Assembly: GCF_900177545.1 (NCBI RefSeq)
Contig: NZ_FXBQ01000001.1
Coordinates: forward strand, 2,040,122 to 2,104,121
DNA: 64,000 nt
Reading direction: 5' to 3'
Source of the DNA: Maritimibacter sp. HL-12
GTDB lineage: Bacteria > Pseudomonadota > Alphaproteobacteria > Rhodobacterales > Rhodobacteraceae
In this document: positions 57,685 to 64,000 of the stretch, in pieces
Layout: the number at the start of each line of letters is the position of its first letter
Numbering within the stretch: the stretch's first letter is position 1
Position numbers and translations under genes: made by a program
The notes under the pieces: generated by a model
Database searches by the model: none
What the model was told of the DNA's origin: nothing
What the model saw: only the letters and a program-made list of their open reading frames with translations

Positions 57685-58290
57685 ATGCGACACATTGATT
57701 TCTGGTTCTCGATCGGCAGCACTTACACCTATCTCACCGTGATGCGGCTCGATTCGGTGGCCGAGGCAACCGGCGCGCGGTTCAACTGGCGGCCATTCAA
57801 CGTGCGTGAAATGATGGTCGCGTAGAACAACATTCCGTTCGCCAAGAAGCCTGCGAAGGCGGCCTACATGTGGCGCGACATCGCGCGCCGGGCGGAGGCG
57901 TACGGGCTCACCCCGATGCTGCCTGCGCCCTATCCGCTGGACAACCTCGCGCTCGCCAACCAGGTGGCCCTGGTGGGAATGCGGGAGGGCTGGGGCAAGG
58001 CCTACGTCATCGAAACCTACCGAAGCTGGTTCGAACAGGGCGAGCCGGCTGGAAGCGAGCCGAACCTTTCCCAGAGTCTCGCCGCCGTCGGGCAGGATCC
58101 GGACCGGGTGATCGCGCAGGCCGAGAGCGACGAGGGGATTGCCGCGCTGGCTGCCGAGACCGCCGAGGCGGTGCGCCTCGGGCTGTTCGGGGTGCCGGCC
58201 TTCGTGGTCGAGGGTGAGCTGTTCTGGGGCGACGACCGGCTCGACGACGCGATCTCGTGGGCGCGCGAGGGTCGGGTGATATTGTCCTGA
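57685..58290 (+). pseudogene. 2-hydroxychromene-2-carboxylate isomerase (DsbA/GST-kappa family), broken by TAG
   Basis: A frame of about 201 codons encoding a DsbA/kappa-GST-type isomerase of aromatic compound breakdown. The part before the stop (HIDFWFSIGSTYTYLTVMRLDSV) and after it (NNIPFAKKPAKAAYMWRDIARRA, then FGVPAFVVEGELFWGDDRLDD) match a single family in one frame. A TAG at 57823-57825 falls at codon 47 where relatives usually read Gln (EQNNIP-like); CAG to TAG is one base change. No internal start with a ribosome-binding site exists soon after. It is probably inactivated. Sequencing error or suppression must be excluded. Confidence 0.8.
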
Positions 58291-58296
58291 TATGTC

Positions 58297-58313
58297 AGCA
58301 GGTTGCGCCTGCT
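58297..58313. terminator. Small hairpin between isomerase pseudogene and aldehyde dehydrogenase
   Basis: AGCAGG-ttgcg-CCTGCT (58297-58313), perfect 6-base arms, 7 bases after the isomerase stop and 65 bases from the end of the convergent aldehyde dehydrogenase gene. Only TTCG follows, so it is a weak terminator. Confidence 0.4.
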
Positions 58314-58377
58314 TCGCCGATGCGGGAGCGCGCTGCCACCGCATCCTCGGGAGGAGGCCGACGGTGCAGGACAGCGG

Positions 58378-59829
58378 TCAGTCGTGTTTGGCGGCCACCG
58401 TCTTGAGGCTGGAAAAGCCGTAGAGCGCCTCGAACCCTTTCTCCCGTCCATGGCCAGAGAGGCCAGTGCCGCCGAAAGGCAGTTCGACGCCGCCGCCGGC
58501 ACCGTAATTGTTGATGAACACCTGGCCCGCGCGGATCTGTTTCGCCAGCCGCATCTGGCGCGCGCCGTTCTCGCTCCAGACGCTGGCGACGAGCCCGTAG
58601 CCGGTGCCGTTGGCGATCGCGACGGCCTCTTCCTCGGTGTCGAACGGGATGGCGACCTGAACCGGGCCGAAGATCTCTTCCCGGGCCAGAACATGTGTCG
58701 GCGAAACGTCGGCAAAAAGTATGGCAGGCAGGTAGTGCCCGCCTTCGGGGGCGTCGTCGATCACGCTGCCTTGCCCCGCGATGCGCAGATCGGCACCGTG
58801 GGCGATGTAGCCCTCGACGATCTTCTTCTGGCCCGCCGAGATCAGCGGGCCGAGGTTCGCGTCCATCGTGGCCGGGGCCGAGATCATGCCGTTGTAGCTG
58901 TCGGCCATGCGCGCCACGAGCGTGTCGTAAACGCCGCGCTGGATCAGCACACGGGAGGCCGCCGAGCAGGTTTGCCCGGCGTTCTGAATGCAGGCGCCGA
59001 CGAGGAAGGGTAACGCCGCGTCGAGATCGGCGTCGTCAAACACGATCTGCGGGCTCTTGCCGCCCAGTTCCAGCGTGACCGGCACGAGGTTGTCGGCGGC
59101 GGACTTCTGCACCAGCTTGCCCACGGCCACCGAGCCGGTGAAGGAGATGTGGTTCACACCGGGGTGCGCGGTGAGCGCGGCCCCCGCTTCCTCGCCGAGC
59201 CCCGGCACCACGTTCAGCACGCCGGGCGGCAACCCCGCCTCCTCGGCCAGCGCGGCGAAGGCGAGCGCGGTAAGGCAGGCTTCCTCGGCCGGTTTCAGCA
59301 CGCAGGCGTTGCCCATCGCCAGCGCTGCGCCCACCGAGCGGCCGATGATCTGCATCGGGTAGTTCCACGGGATGATATGGCCGGTGACGCCATGGGGTTC
59401 GCGCAAGGTATAGACGGTGTAGCCCGCGAGATAAGGGATGGTCTCGCCCATCACCTTGTCGGCGGCACCGGCGTAGAATTCCATGTAGCGCGCGAGCGCG
59501 ATGGCGTCGTTTCTCGCCTGCGTCAGCGGCTTGCCCACGTCGGTGGCCTCGATCAACGCGAGATCGTCCACCCGGGCCTGAACGAACTGGCCGATGCGGG
59601 CGAGGATGCGGCCGCGCTCCAGCGCCGTCATCCGCCCCCAGTCGCCGTCGAGCGCGTTCCGGGCGGCGGTTACCGCCGCGTCGATATCGGCTGCCGTGCC
59701 GCGCGCGATGGTGCCGATGGCCGCGCCGGTCGAGGGGTTTTCGAGCGTCAGTTGGCCGCCGCCCTCGGGCGCACGCCAGCGGCCTGCGATGAAAACCTGT
59801 GTCGGGTCGAACCAGAGCGTTTCAAGCAT
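58378..59829 (-). CDS. Aldehyde dehydrogenase family protein
   Basis: A 483-residue NAD(P)-dependent aldehyde dehydrogenase. Visible are HIIPWNYPMQIIGRSVGAALAMGN (coenzyme region, about 149-172), FTGSVAVGKL, the Glu in VTLELGGKSPQIVFDDAD, the catalytic Cys in NAGQTCSAASR (about 284), and EEIFGPVQVAIPFDTEEEA near the end. It resembles betaine/aminoaldehyde or gamma-glutamyl-type dehydrogenases. Its ATG overlaps the stop of the ABC ATPase gene by 8 bases, so it is translated with the transporter. That points to oxidation of something imported, or of a product made from it; inferred. Confidence 0.9.
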   Translation of the reverse strand: MLETLWFDPTQVFIAGRWRAPEGGGQLTLENPSTGAAIGTIARGTAADIDAAVTAARNALDGDWGRMTALERGRILARIGQFVQARVDDLALIEATDVGKPLTQARNDAIALARYMEFYAGAADKVMGETIPYLAGYTVYTLREPHGVTGHIIPWNYPMQIIGRSVGAALAMGNACVLKPAEEACLTALAFAALAEEAGLPPGVLNVVPGLGEEAGAALTAHPGVNHISFTGSVAVGKLVQKSAADNLVPVTLELGGKSPQIVFDDADLDAALPFLVGACIQNAGQTCSAASRVLIQRGVYDTLVARMADSYNGMISAPATMDANLGPLISAGQKKIVEGYIAHGADLRIAGQGSVIDDAPEGGHYLPAILFADVSPTHVLAREEIFGPVQVAIPFDTEEEAVAIANGTGYGLVASVWSENGARQMRLAKQIRAGQVFINNYGAGGGVELPFGGTGLSGHGREKGFEALYGFSSLKTVAAKHD

Positions 59830-61414
59830 GCTGCTCTCCTTGCCAATCGGCGGGAATGGTGGGCGTGGCCGCGATCAGGGCCTTGGTGTAGTCATGCGAA
59901 GGCGCTGCAAACACCGTCTCGGTCGGGCCTTCCTCCACGATCTCGCCGCTCTTCATCACCATGACCCGGTCGGTCACGCTGCGCACCACCGAAAGATCGT
60001 GGCTGATGAAAAGATAGGCCAGCCCGTGCGCCTCCTGCAGCCGGGCGAGCAGATCGAGGATCTGGGCGCGCACCCGCACGTCGAGCGCCGAAACCGCCTC
60101 GTCAAGCACGATCAGCTCTGGGTTGGTGATCAGCGCCCGGGCAATGGCGATACGCTGGCGCTGGCCGCCGGAAAACTCGTGGATATAGCGATCCATCGCG
60201 CCCGGCTCGATGCCGACATCGTCAAGCGCACGCGCCACCCGGTCGCGCATGTCGGCGGGCCGCCCGTCGCTGAGGTGGAAGGGTTCGGCCACCAGCCGCT
60301 CGACGCGCCAGCGCGGGTTGAACGAGCCGTAGGGATCCTGGAAAACCACCTGCATGCGACGGCGTATGGAAGCATCGAGATGCGGCCCGGCATGGATCTC
60401 CTGCCCGCCAAGACGGATCGCGCCGCCTTGCAGGGGATCGAGTCCGAGGATCGCGCGGGTGAGGGTGGATTTGCCGCAGCCCGATTCGCCCACCAGCCCG
60501 AGGCTCTCGCCGCGATGCAGGGTGAAGCTGACCCCGTTCACCGCCCTGAAACGCCCGGGCTTGCCGAACAGGCCGATGCGTGCGGTGGCATAGTCGCGCA
60601 CCGCGCGGTCAACACAAAGCAGGGCGGTATCCTCGGCCTGCGGCATCCGGGCGGGTTGGTGTGACGAGGCTGCAAAGAGCTTGCGGGTGTATGGATGCGC
60701 CATGGTGCGGAACAGGGTTTCCGTCGGCCCCTGTTCGACGATCCGCCCGGCCTGCATCACCGCGACATGGTCGGCCATGCCCGACACCACGGCGAGATCA
60801 TGGGTGATCAGCAGAAGGCTCATGCCTTCCTCCGCCACCAGCCCTTGCAGGAGATCGAGGATCTGGGCCTGGGTGGTGACGTCGAGCGCGGTCGTGGGTT
60901 CGTCGGCGATCAGCAACTCGGGGTTCAGCGCGACCGCCATGGCGATGCAAACCCTCTGGCGCTGGCCGCCGGAAAGCTCGTGTGGATAGCGGTTGAGCGG
61001 GAAGCGGTCGGCCGGGAGCCCGACGCGGGCAAGGCGCTGGCGGGCGATCTCCATCGCCTCGCGCCTGGTGGTCCGACGATGGATCATCAGCGTTTCGGCA
61101 ACCTGGTCACCGATGGTTTTCAGCGGATTGAGCGCGGTCATCGGTTCCTGGAAGATCATGCCGACGCGGTTGCCGCGCAGGGCGCACATCTCGCGTTCCG
61201 GCTTTGCCAGCACGTCGCCCTCGTCGAGCCATGCGTGGCCGGAGGCGGTGCTGCCATGCGGCAGGAGCCCCATCATGGCGAGCGCGGTGATCGACTTGCC
61301 CGAGCCCGACTCGCCCACCAGCCCGGTGACCTTGCCGGGCGCGATATCGAGCGAGACCGCGCTCAGGATCTCCGCGCCGTGGATCGTGACCGAGAGGTTT
61401 TCGAGCCGGATCAT
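59822..61414 (-). CDS. Double ABC transporter ATPase (DppD-DppF fusion)
   Basis: A 530-residue protein holding two ABC ATPase domains in tandem. Domain 1 has [15 protein letters not shown] (Walker A, about 31-45), [15 protein letters not shown] (signature, about 147) and [13 protein letters not shown]. Domain 2 has [16 protein letters not shown] (about 305-320), [15 protein letters not shown] and [13 protein letters not shown]. Fusion of the two oligopeptide/dipeptide-type ATPases (DppD, DppF) in one chain is common in alphaproteobacteria. Its start overlaps the upstream permease by ATGA. It powers import by the two permeases and the binding protein to the right. Confidence 0.95.
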   Translation of the reverse strand: MIRLENLSVTIHGAEILSAVSLDIAPGKVTGLVGESGSGKSITALAMMGLLPHGSTASGHAWLDEGDVLAKPEREMCALRGNRVGMIFQEPMTALNPLKTIGDQVAETLMIHRRTTRREAMEIARQRLARVGLPADRFPLNRYPHELSGGQRQRVCIAMAVALNPELLIADEPTTALDVTTQAQILDLLQGLVAEEGMSLLLITHDLAVVSGMADHVAVMQAGRIVEQGPTETLFRTMAHPYTRKLFAASSHQPARMPQAEDTALLCVDRAVRDYATARIGLFGKPGRFRAVNGVSFTLHRGESLGLVGESGCGKSTLTRAILGLDPLQGGAIRLGGQEIHAGPHLDASIRRRMQVVFQDPYGSFNPRWRVERLVAEPFHLSDGRPADMRDRVARALDDVGIEPGAMDRYIHEFSGGQRQRIAIARALITNPELIVLDEAVSALDVRVRAQILDLLARLQEAHGLAYLFISHDLSVVRSVTDRVMVMKSGEIVEEGPTETVFAAPSHDYTKALIAATPTIPADWQGEQHA

Positions 61415-62232
61415 CCGCGCGCCCTCCGCACCCGCGGGTCGAGCAGGTCGCGCAGGCCGTCGCCCATCAGGTTCAGCCCGAGCACCATGGCGACGATGGC
61501 AAGCCCCGGCAGGATGGCGAGCGCCGGGTTGGTGTAGATCATCGTCTGGGCCTCGGCGAGCATCCGGCCCCAGCTTGGCGTGGGCGGCTGCGCACCAAGG
61601 CCGACGTAGGACAACGCCGCCTCGGCAAGAATGCCCAGGGAAAACTGGATCGTGCCCTGCACGATCAGGAGGTTGGTGATGTTGGGCAGGATATGTTCGA
61701 CCGATATGCGCAGGCGTCCCTTGCCCGCCACCCGCGCGGCAAGGACGTAATCGAGCGTCCAGAGGCTGAGCGCGCTGCCACGGGTGACACGGGCGAAAAC
61801 GGGGACGTTGAAGATGCCAATGGCGAGGATCGCGTTCAGCGCGCTGGGCCCGAACACCGCGGTGATCAGGATCGCGATCACCAGCGAGGGGAAGGCGAAG
61901 ATCAGGTCGTTGCCGCGCATCACCACCTCGTCGAGCAGCGAGCCGCGGTTGGCGGCGGCAAGCAGGCCGAGCGGCACGCCGAGGCCAACGCCGATGCCCA
62001 CCGCCACCAGCGCCACCGCGATCGAGGTGCGCGCGCCGACCATCAGCATCGACAGGATATCGCGGCCGAAATGGTCGGTGCCGAGCGGGTAGGTTGCGCT
62101 CATCGGTTTCAGCTTGTCGGCGATGTTGAGCGCGGTCACGTCATGCGGGGTCCAGGCGAAGCTCAGGAGCGCCGCGAGCAGGAACACCGCGCTCAGACCG
62201 GCCCCGATCCAGAGTTGTGCACCCGGCCTCAT
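61411..62232 (-). CDS. ABC transporter permease, DppC type
   Basis: A 273-residue inner-membrane permease with about six transmembrane helices. The DppC-type binding-protein-dependent signature is in LGTDHFGRDILSMLMVGARTSIAVAL (about 50-75), and the EAA loop is in ARVAGKGRLRISVEHILPNITNLLIV (about 168-193), ending with LGLNLMGDGLRDLLDPR. It forms the pore with the DppB-type permease. ATGA overlaps join it to both its neighbours. Such systems carry di- or oligopeptides, nickel, or gamma-glutamyl compounds. The specific substrate depends on the binding protein. Confidence 0.93.
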   Translation of the reverse strand: MRPGAQLWIGAGLSAVFLLAALLSFAWTPHDVTALNIADKLKPMSATYPLGTDHFGRDILSMLMVGARTSIAVALVAVGIGVGLGVPLGLLAAANRGSLLDEVVMRGNDLIFAFPSLVIAILITAVFGPSALNAILAIGIFNVPVFARVTRGSALSLWTLDYVLAARVAGKGRLRISVEHILPNITNLLIVQGTIQFSLGILAEAALSYVGLGAQPPTPSWGRMLAEAQTMIYTNPALAILPGLAIVAMVLGLNLMGDGLRDLLDPRVRRARG

Positions 62233-63176
62233 GTGCGCCGCCTCAAACGGGGATCGACCGCGGCATAAGCGAGATCGACGAGGAAGGTGACGACGATCAC
62301 CGCGAAGACCAGCAGCATCACGAGGCTTTCGACCACGATCAGGTCGCGCTGGGTGATGGCCTGAAACACCAGCCGCCCGAGGCCGGGCAGGAAGAACACG
62401 TTCTCGATGATGATGGCCCCCGCCAGCAGAAAGGAAAACTGCAGCCCGATGATGGTGAGCACCGGGATCAGCGCGTTCCTGAGCGCGTGGCGCAGAACCG
62501 CTTGCCGTCGGCTCAACCCTTTGGCGCGGGCAGTTCGGATGTAATCCTGCCCCAGCGTTTCGATCAGGGCCGAGCGCATCACCCGGGCGAGGATCGAGGC
62601 CTGTGGCAGCGCCAGCGCAACGGCGGGCAGCGTGAGCGCCTTCAGCCCGGGCAGAAGCCCGCCTTGCCAGCCGGGAAAGCCGCCGGCCGAAAACCAGCGC
62701 AGGTTCACCGCGAAAACCAGTACCAGCAGCATGGCGAACCAGAAGTTCGGCACCGCGATGCCAAGCTGGGTGGTGCCCATGATGCCGTAATCCGTCACAC
62801 CCCCCCGCCGTGCCGCCGCCAGAAGCCCGACCGGGAAGGCGATCAACGTCGACAGCGCCAGTGCGTAGAGTGCCAGCGGCAGGGAAATCCAGAGCCGCTG
62901 CGCAACCAGATCGGCCACCGGCACCTTGTAGGTATAGGATACGCCGAAATCGCCGGTGAGCATGCCGCCCGCCCATGACAGGTAGCGCGACACCAGTGTG
63001 CCGTTCAGCCCCAGTTGCTCGCGCAGGGCGGCCACCGCGTCGGGGGTTGCGTTCATGCCCAGCATGTAGGCCGCCGGATCACCCGGGATCACCTCGATCA
63101 CCGCGAAGATCACCACCGAGGCGACCAGAAGGCTCAGGCCGAGCGACACTGCGCGGGAGAGGGCGTAACGCAACAT
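62229..63176 (-). CDS. ABC transporter permease, DppB type
   Basis: A 315-residue inner-membrane permease with about six transmembrane helices. The N-terminal signature reads YALSRAVSLGLSLLVASVVIFAVIEVIPGDPAAYMLG (in sequence), with a large periplasmic part LREQLGLNGTLVSRYLSWAGGMLTGDFGVSY and an EAA-loop region in DYIRTARAKGLSRRQAVLRHALRNALIPVLTI. This order fits DppB/OppB. Its stop overlaps the next permease start (ATGA). A strong hairpin terminator lies upstream, between it and the binding-protein gene, so transporter levels could be lower than that of the binding protein. Confidence 0.93.
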   Translation of the reverse strand: MLRYALSRAVSLGLSLLVASVVIFAVIEVIPGDPAAYMLGMNATPDAVAALREQLGLNGTLVSRYLSWAGGMLTGDFGVSYTYKVPVADLVAQRLWISLPLALYALALSTLIAFPVGLLAAARRGGVTDYGIMGTTQLGIAVPNFWFAMLLVLVFAVNLRWFSAGGFPGWQGGLLPGLKALTLPAVALALPQASILARVMRSALIETLGQDYIRTARAKGLSRRQAVLRHALRNALIPVLTIIGLQFSFLLAGAIIIENVFFLPGLGRLVFQAITQRDLIVVESLVMLLVFAVIVVTFLVDLAYAAVDPRLRRRT

Positions 63177-63272
63177 GGCGCCAGACTAGGCGCGCGGGCA
63201 GGGGTGGGAAAGACGCAAAACGCGGTCGCTTTCAGACAGCTCCGGCGTCGCGGCCTTGCCGCGCAAGAATGA

Positions 63273-63298
63273 GGGGCGCCGGGTTTCCCGGGCGCCCC
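63273..63298 (-). terminator. Hairpin between binding-protein gene and permeases
   Basis: GGGGCGCC-GGG-ttt-CCC-g-GGCGCCCC (63273-63298) is a near-perfect 11-bp stem with one bulged base. On the minus strand it follows the binding-protein stop by 16 bases and is followed by TCATTCTT. It probably ends most transcripts after the binding-protein gene, letting only some read on into the permease genes. Confidence 0.7.
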
Positions 63299-63314
63299 CC
63301 CAAATGCACGCGGA

Positions 63315-64000
63315 TCACTCGGTCCAGCGCACGGCGGTGAGGTCGTTGGCCTGGGTCGGCGCGTTCTCCCACAGCCCCTCGATCCTGGCATCCGCCACGC
63401 CGGTCTTGGCAAGTTGGAACAAATAGGCGTTCACGTAATCCTCGGCGATCATCTTCTGCGCGGCCTTGTTGAGCTCCGAACGCCGGTCCGGGTCGGCAGT
63501 CACCCCAAGCTCGGCGATCACCTCCTGGAATTCCGGGTTGTCGTACTGGAAGTAGTAATCCGGCCGGGCGTAGATGTTGATGTCGGCGGGCTCGGTGTGG
63601 CTCACGATGGTGAGATCGAAATCCTTGCCGGTGAACACCTGTTCGAGCCATTGCGCCCATTCGAGGTTGGTGATCTCCGTCTCGATCCCCACCTCGCGCA
63701 GTTGCGCCGCGATGATCTCGCCGCCGCGCCGGGCGTAGGTCGGCGGCGGCAACATCAGCCGCAAGGGCCGCACCTCGCCGACTTCGGCAACGAGCGCCTT
63801 GGCCACCTCCGGGTCATGGCCGGAAAGCCCGGTGAGGTCGACGTAGTCGGGGTTGTGCGGGGCGAAATGGCTGCCGATCGGGGTGCCGAAGCCGAACATC
63901 GCGCCGTCGATGATGTCCTGCCGGTTGATCGCGTGGGAAATCGCCTTGCGCAGGCGGATATCGTCGAGCGGTGGCTCGACGTTGTTCATCGCGAGAATGG
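63315..64000 (-). CDS. ABC transporter substrate-binding protein, family 5, C-terminal part (5' end outside window)
   Basis: The last 228 codons of a periplasmic solute-binding protein of the peptide/nickel (SBP_bac_5) family; the start lies beyond the right edge. The opening of the visible part (VEPPLDDIRLRKAISHAINRQDIIDGAMFG) and TYARRGGEIIAAQLREVGIETEI are characteristic. YPGRPDY-like ARPDYYFQYDNPEFQE and the end NDLTAVRWTE complete the C-lobe. It should capture the solute for the DppB/DppC/double-ATPase system to its left. The solute is not evident; the linked aldehyde dehydrogenase suggests an amine- or aldehyde-derived compound. Confidence 0.9.
   Translation of the reverse strand, partial: ILAMNNVEPPLDDIRLRKAISHAINRQDIIDGAMFGFGTPIGSHFAPHNPDYVDLTGLSGHDPEVAKALVAEVGEVRPLRLMLPPPTYARRGGEIIAAQLREVGIETEITNLEWAQWLEQVFTGKDFDLTIVSHTEPADINIYARPDYYFQYDNPEFQEVIAELGVTADPDRRSELNKAAQKMIAEDYVNAYLFQLAKTGVADARIEGLWENAPTQANDLTAVRWTE

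Noticed and set aside
1-64000. CRISPR arrays, IS elements, prophage, tRNA and rRNA genes
   Set aside because: I saw no regularly spaced repeats, transposase or integrase motifs, or tRNA/rRNA signatures. Subtle tRNA genes would need a dedicated scan to exclude fully.

Overview
This is a high-GC alphaproteobacterial chromosome segment, most probably from the Rhodobacterales (Rhodobacter/Paracoccus-like). The evidence is a crotonyl-CoA carboxylase/reductase and ethylmalonyl-CoA mutase pair, an F0 operon in the order atpI-atpB-atpE-atpX(b')-atpF, an HvrA-type H-NS protein, a NifU-TsaB-RimI operon and a LuxR/LuxI quorum-sensing pair. It reads as ordinary, gene-dense core chromosome. I found no transposase, prophage, CRISPR array, rRNA or tRNA.

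Layout. 0-6 kb: an efflux adaptor with its TetR repressor, a LysR/transporter pair divergent from an azoreductase, two tandem paralogous membrane proteins, and a LuxR receptor. 6-11.5 kb: ccr, a PlsB-like acyltransferase, ecm and acylphosphatase. 11.6-15.9 kb: H-NS, deoD, an M29 aminopeptidase, an aldo/keto reductase and a DUF1989 protein. 16-17.9 kb: two tandem lipoproteins with a permuted papain-like amidase signature. 17.9-20.9 kb: a glutarate module (gcdH, XRE-cupin regulator, CaiB/BaiF CoA-transferase). 20.9-23.5 kb: F0 ATP synthase genes. 24.1-31.6 kb: a MoxR, DUF58, BatA/DUF4159 and large membrane protein operon, with a divergent DUF1285 gene. 31.9-34.8 kb: AHL synthase, a RecD-like helicase and an SDR. 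34.9-36.6 kb: a TauE/SafE-type exporter with a TIGR02186 partner. 37-38.6 kb: nifU-like, tsaB, rimI. 38.7-43.2 kb: a transporter, Usp, class IV aminotransferase, DUF1697 and trpS. 43.3-47.3 kb: a rhomboid-fold protein with degenerate active site, then dnaX, ybaB, a small membrane gene and recR. 47.3-51 kb: hemC/hemE and a succinate-semialdehyde dehydrogenase. 51-58.3 kb: a hydrolase, two secreted unknowns, a P1 peptidase, an SDR, a GerW/DUF2953 operon, a YcaQ-type glycosylase and an isomerase gene broken by a stop codon. 58.4-64 kb: an aldehyde dehydrogenase joined to a peptide/nickel-type ABC transporter operon.

Metabolic logic. Glutarate activated by the CaiB/BaiF protein and oxidised by GcdH would give crotonyl-CoA. 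Ccr turns crotonyl-CoA into ethylmalonyl-CoA, which Ecm rearranges to methylsuccinyl-CoA. The window therefore holds both a feeder and two central steps of the ethylmalonyl-CoA pathway. Control DNA near these genes shares the word ATTGCG/CGCAAT.

The signals most worth following are: a 13-bp perfect inverted repeat that contains the deoD ribosome-binding site; the tandem amidase-like lipoproteins; the rhomboid protein lacking Ser, His and Asn of its active site; the GerW/DUF2953 pair in a non-sporulating lineage; the paired ATTGCGCAA operator of the glutarate module; and the single TAG in the isomerase gene. I see no large, clearly undescribed multi-gene defence or biosynthetic system.
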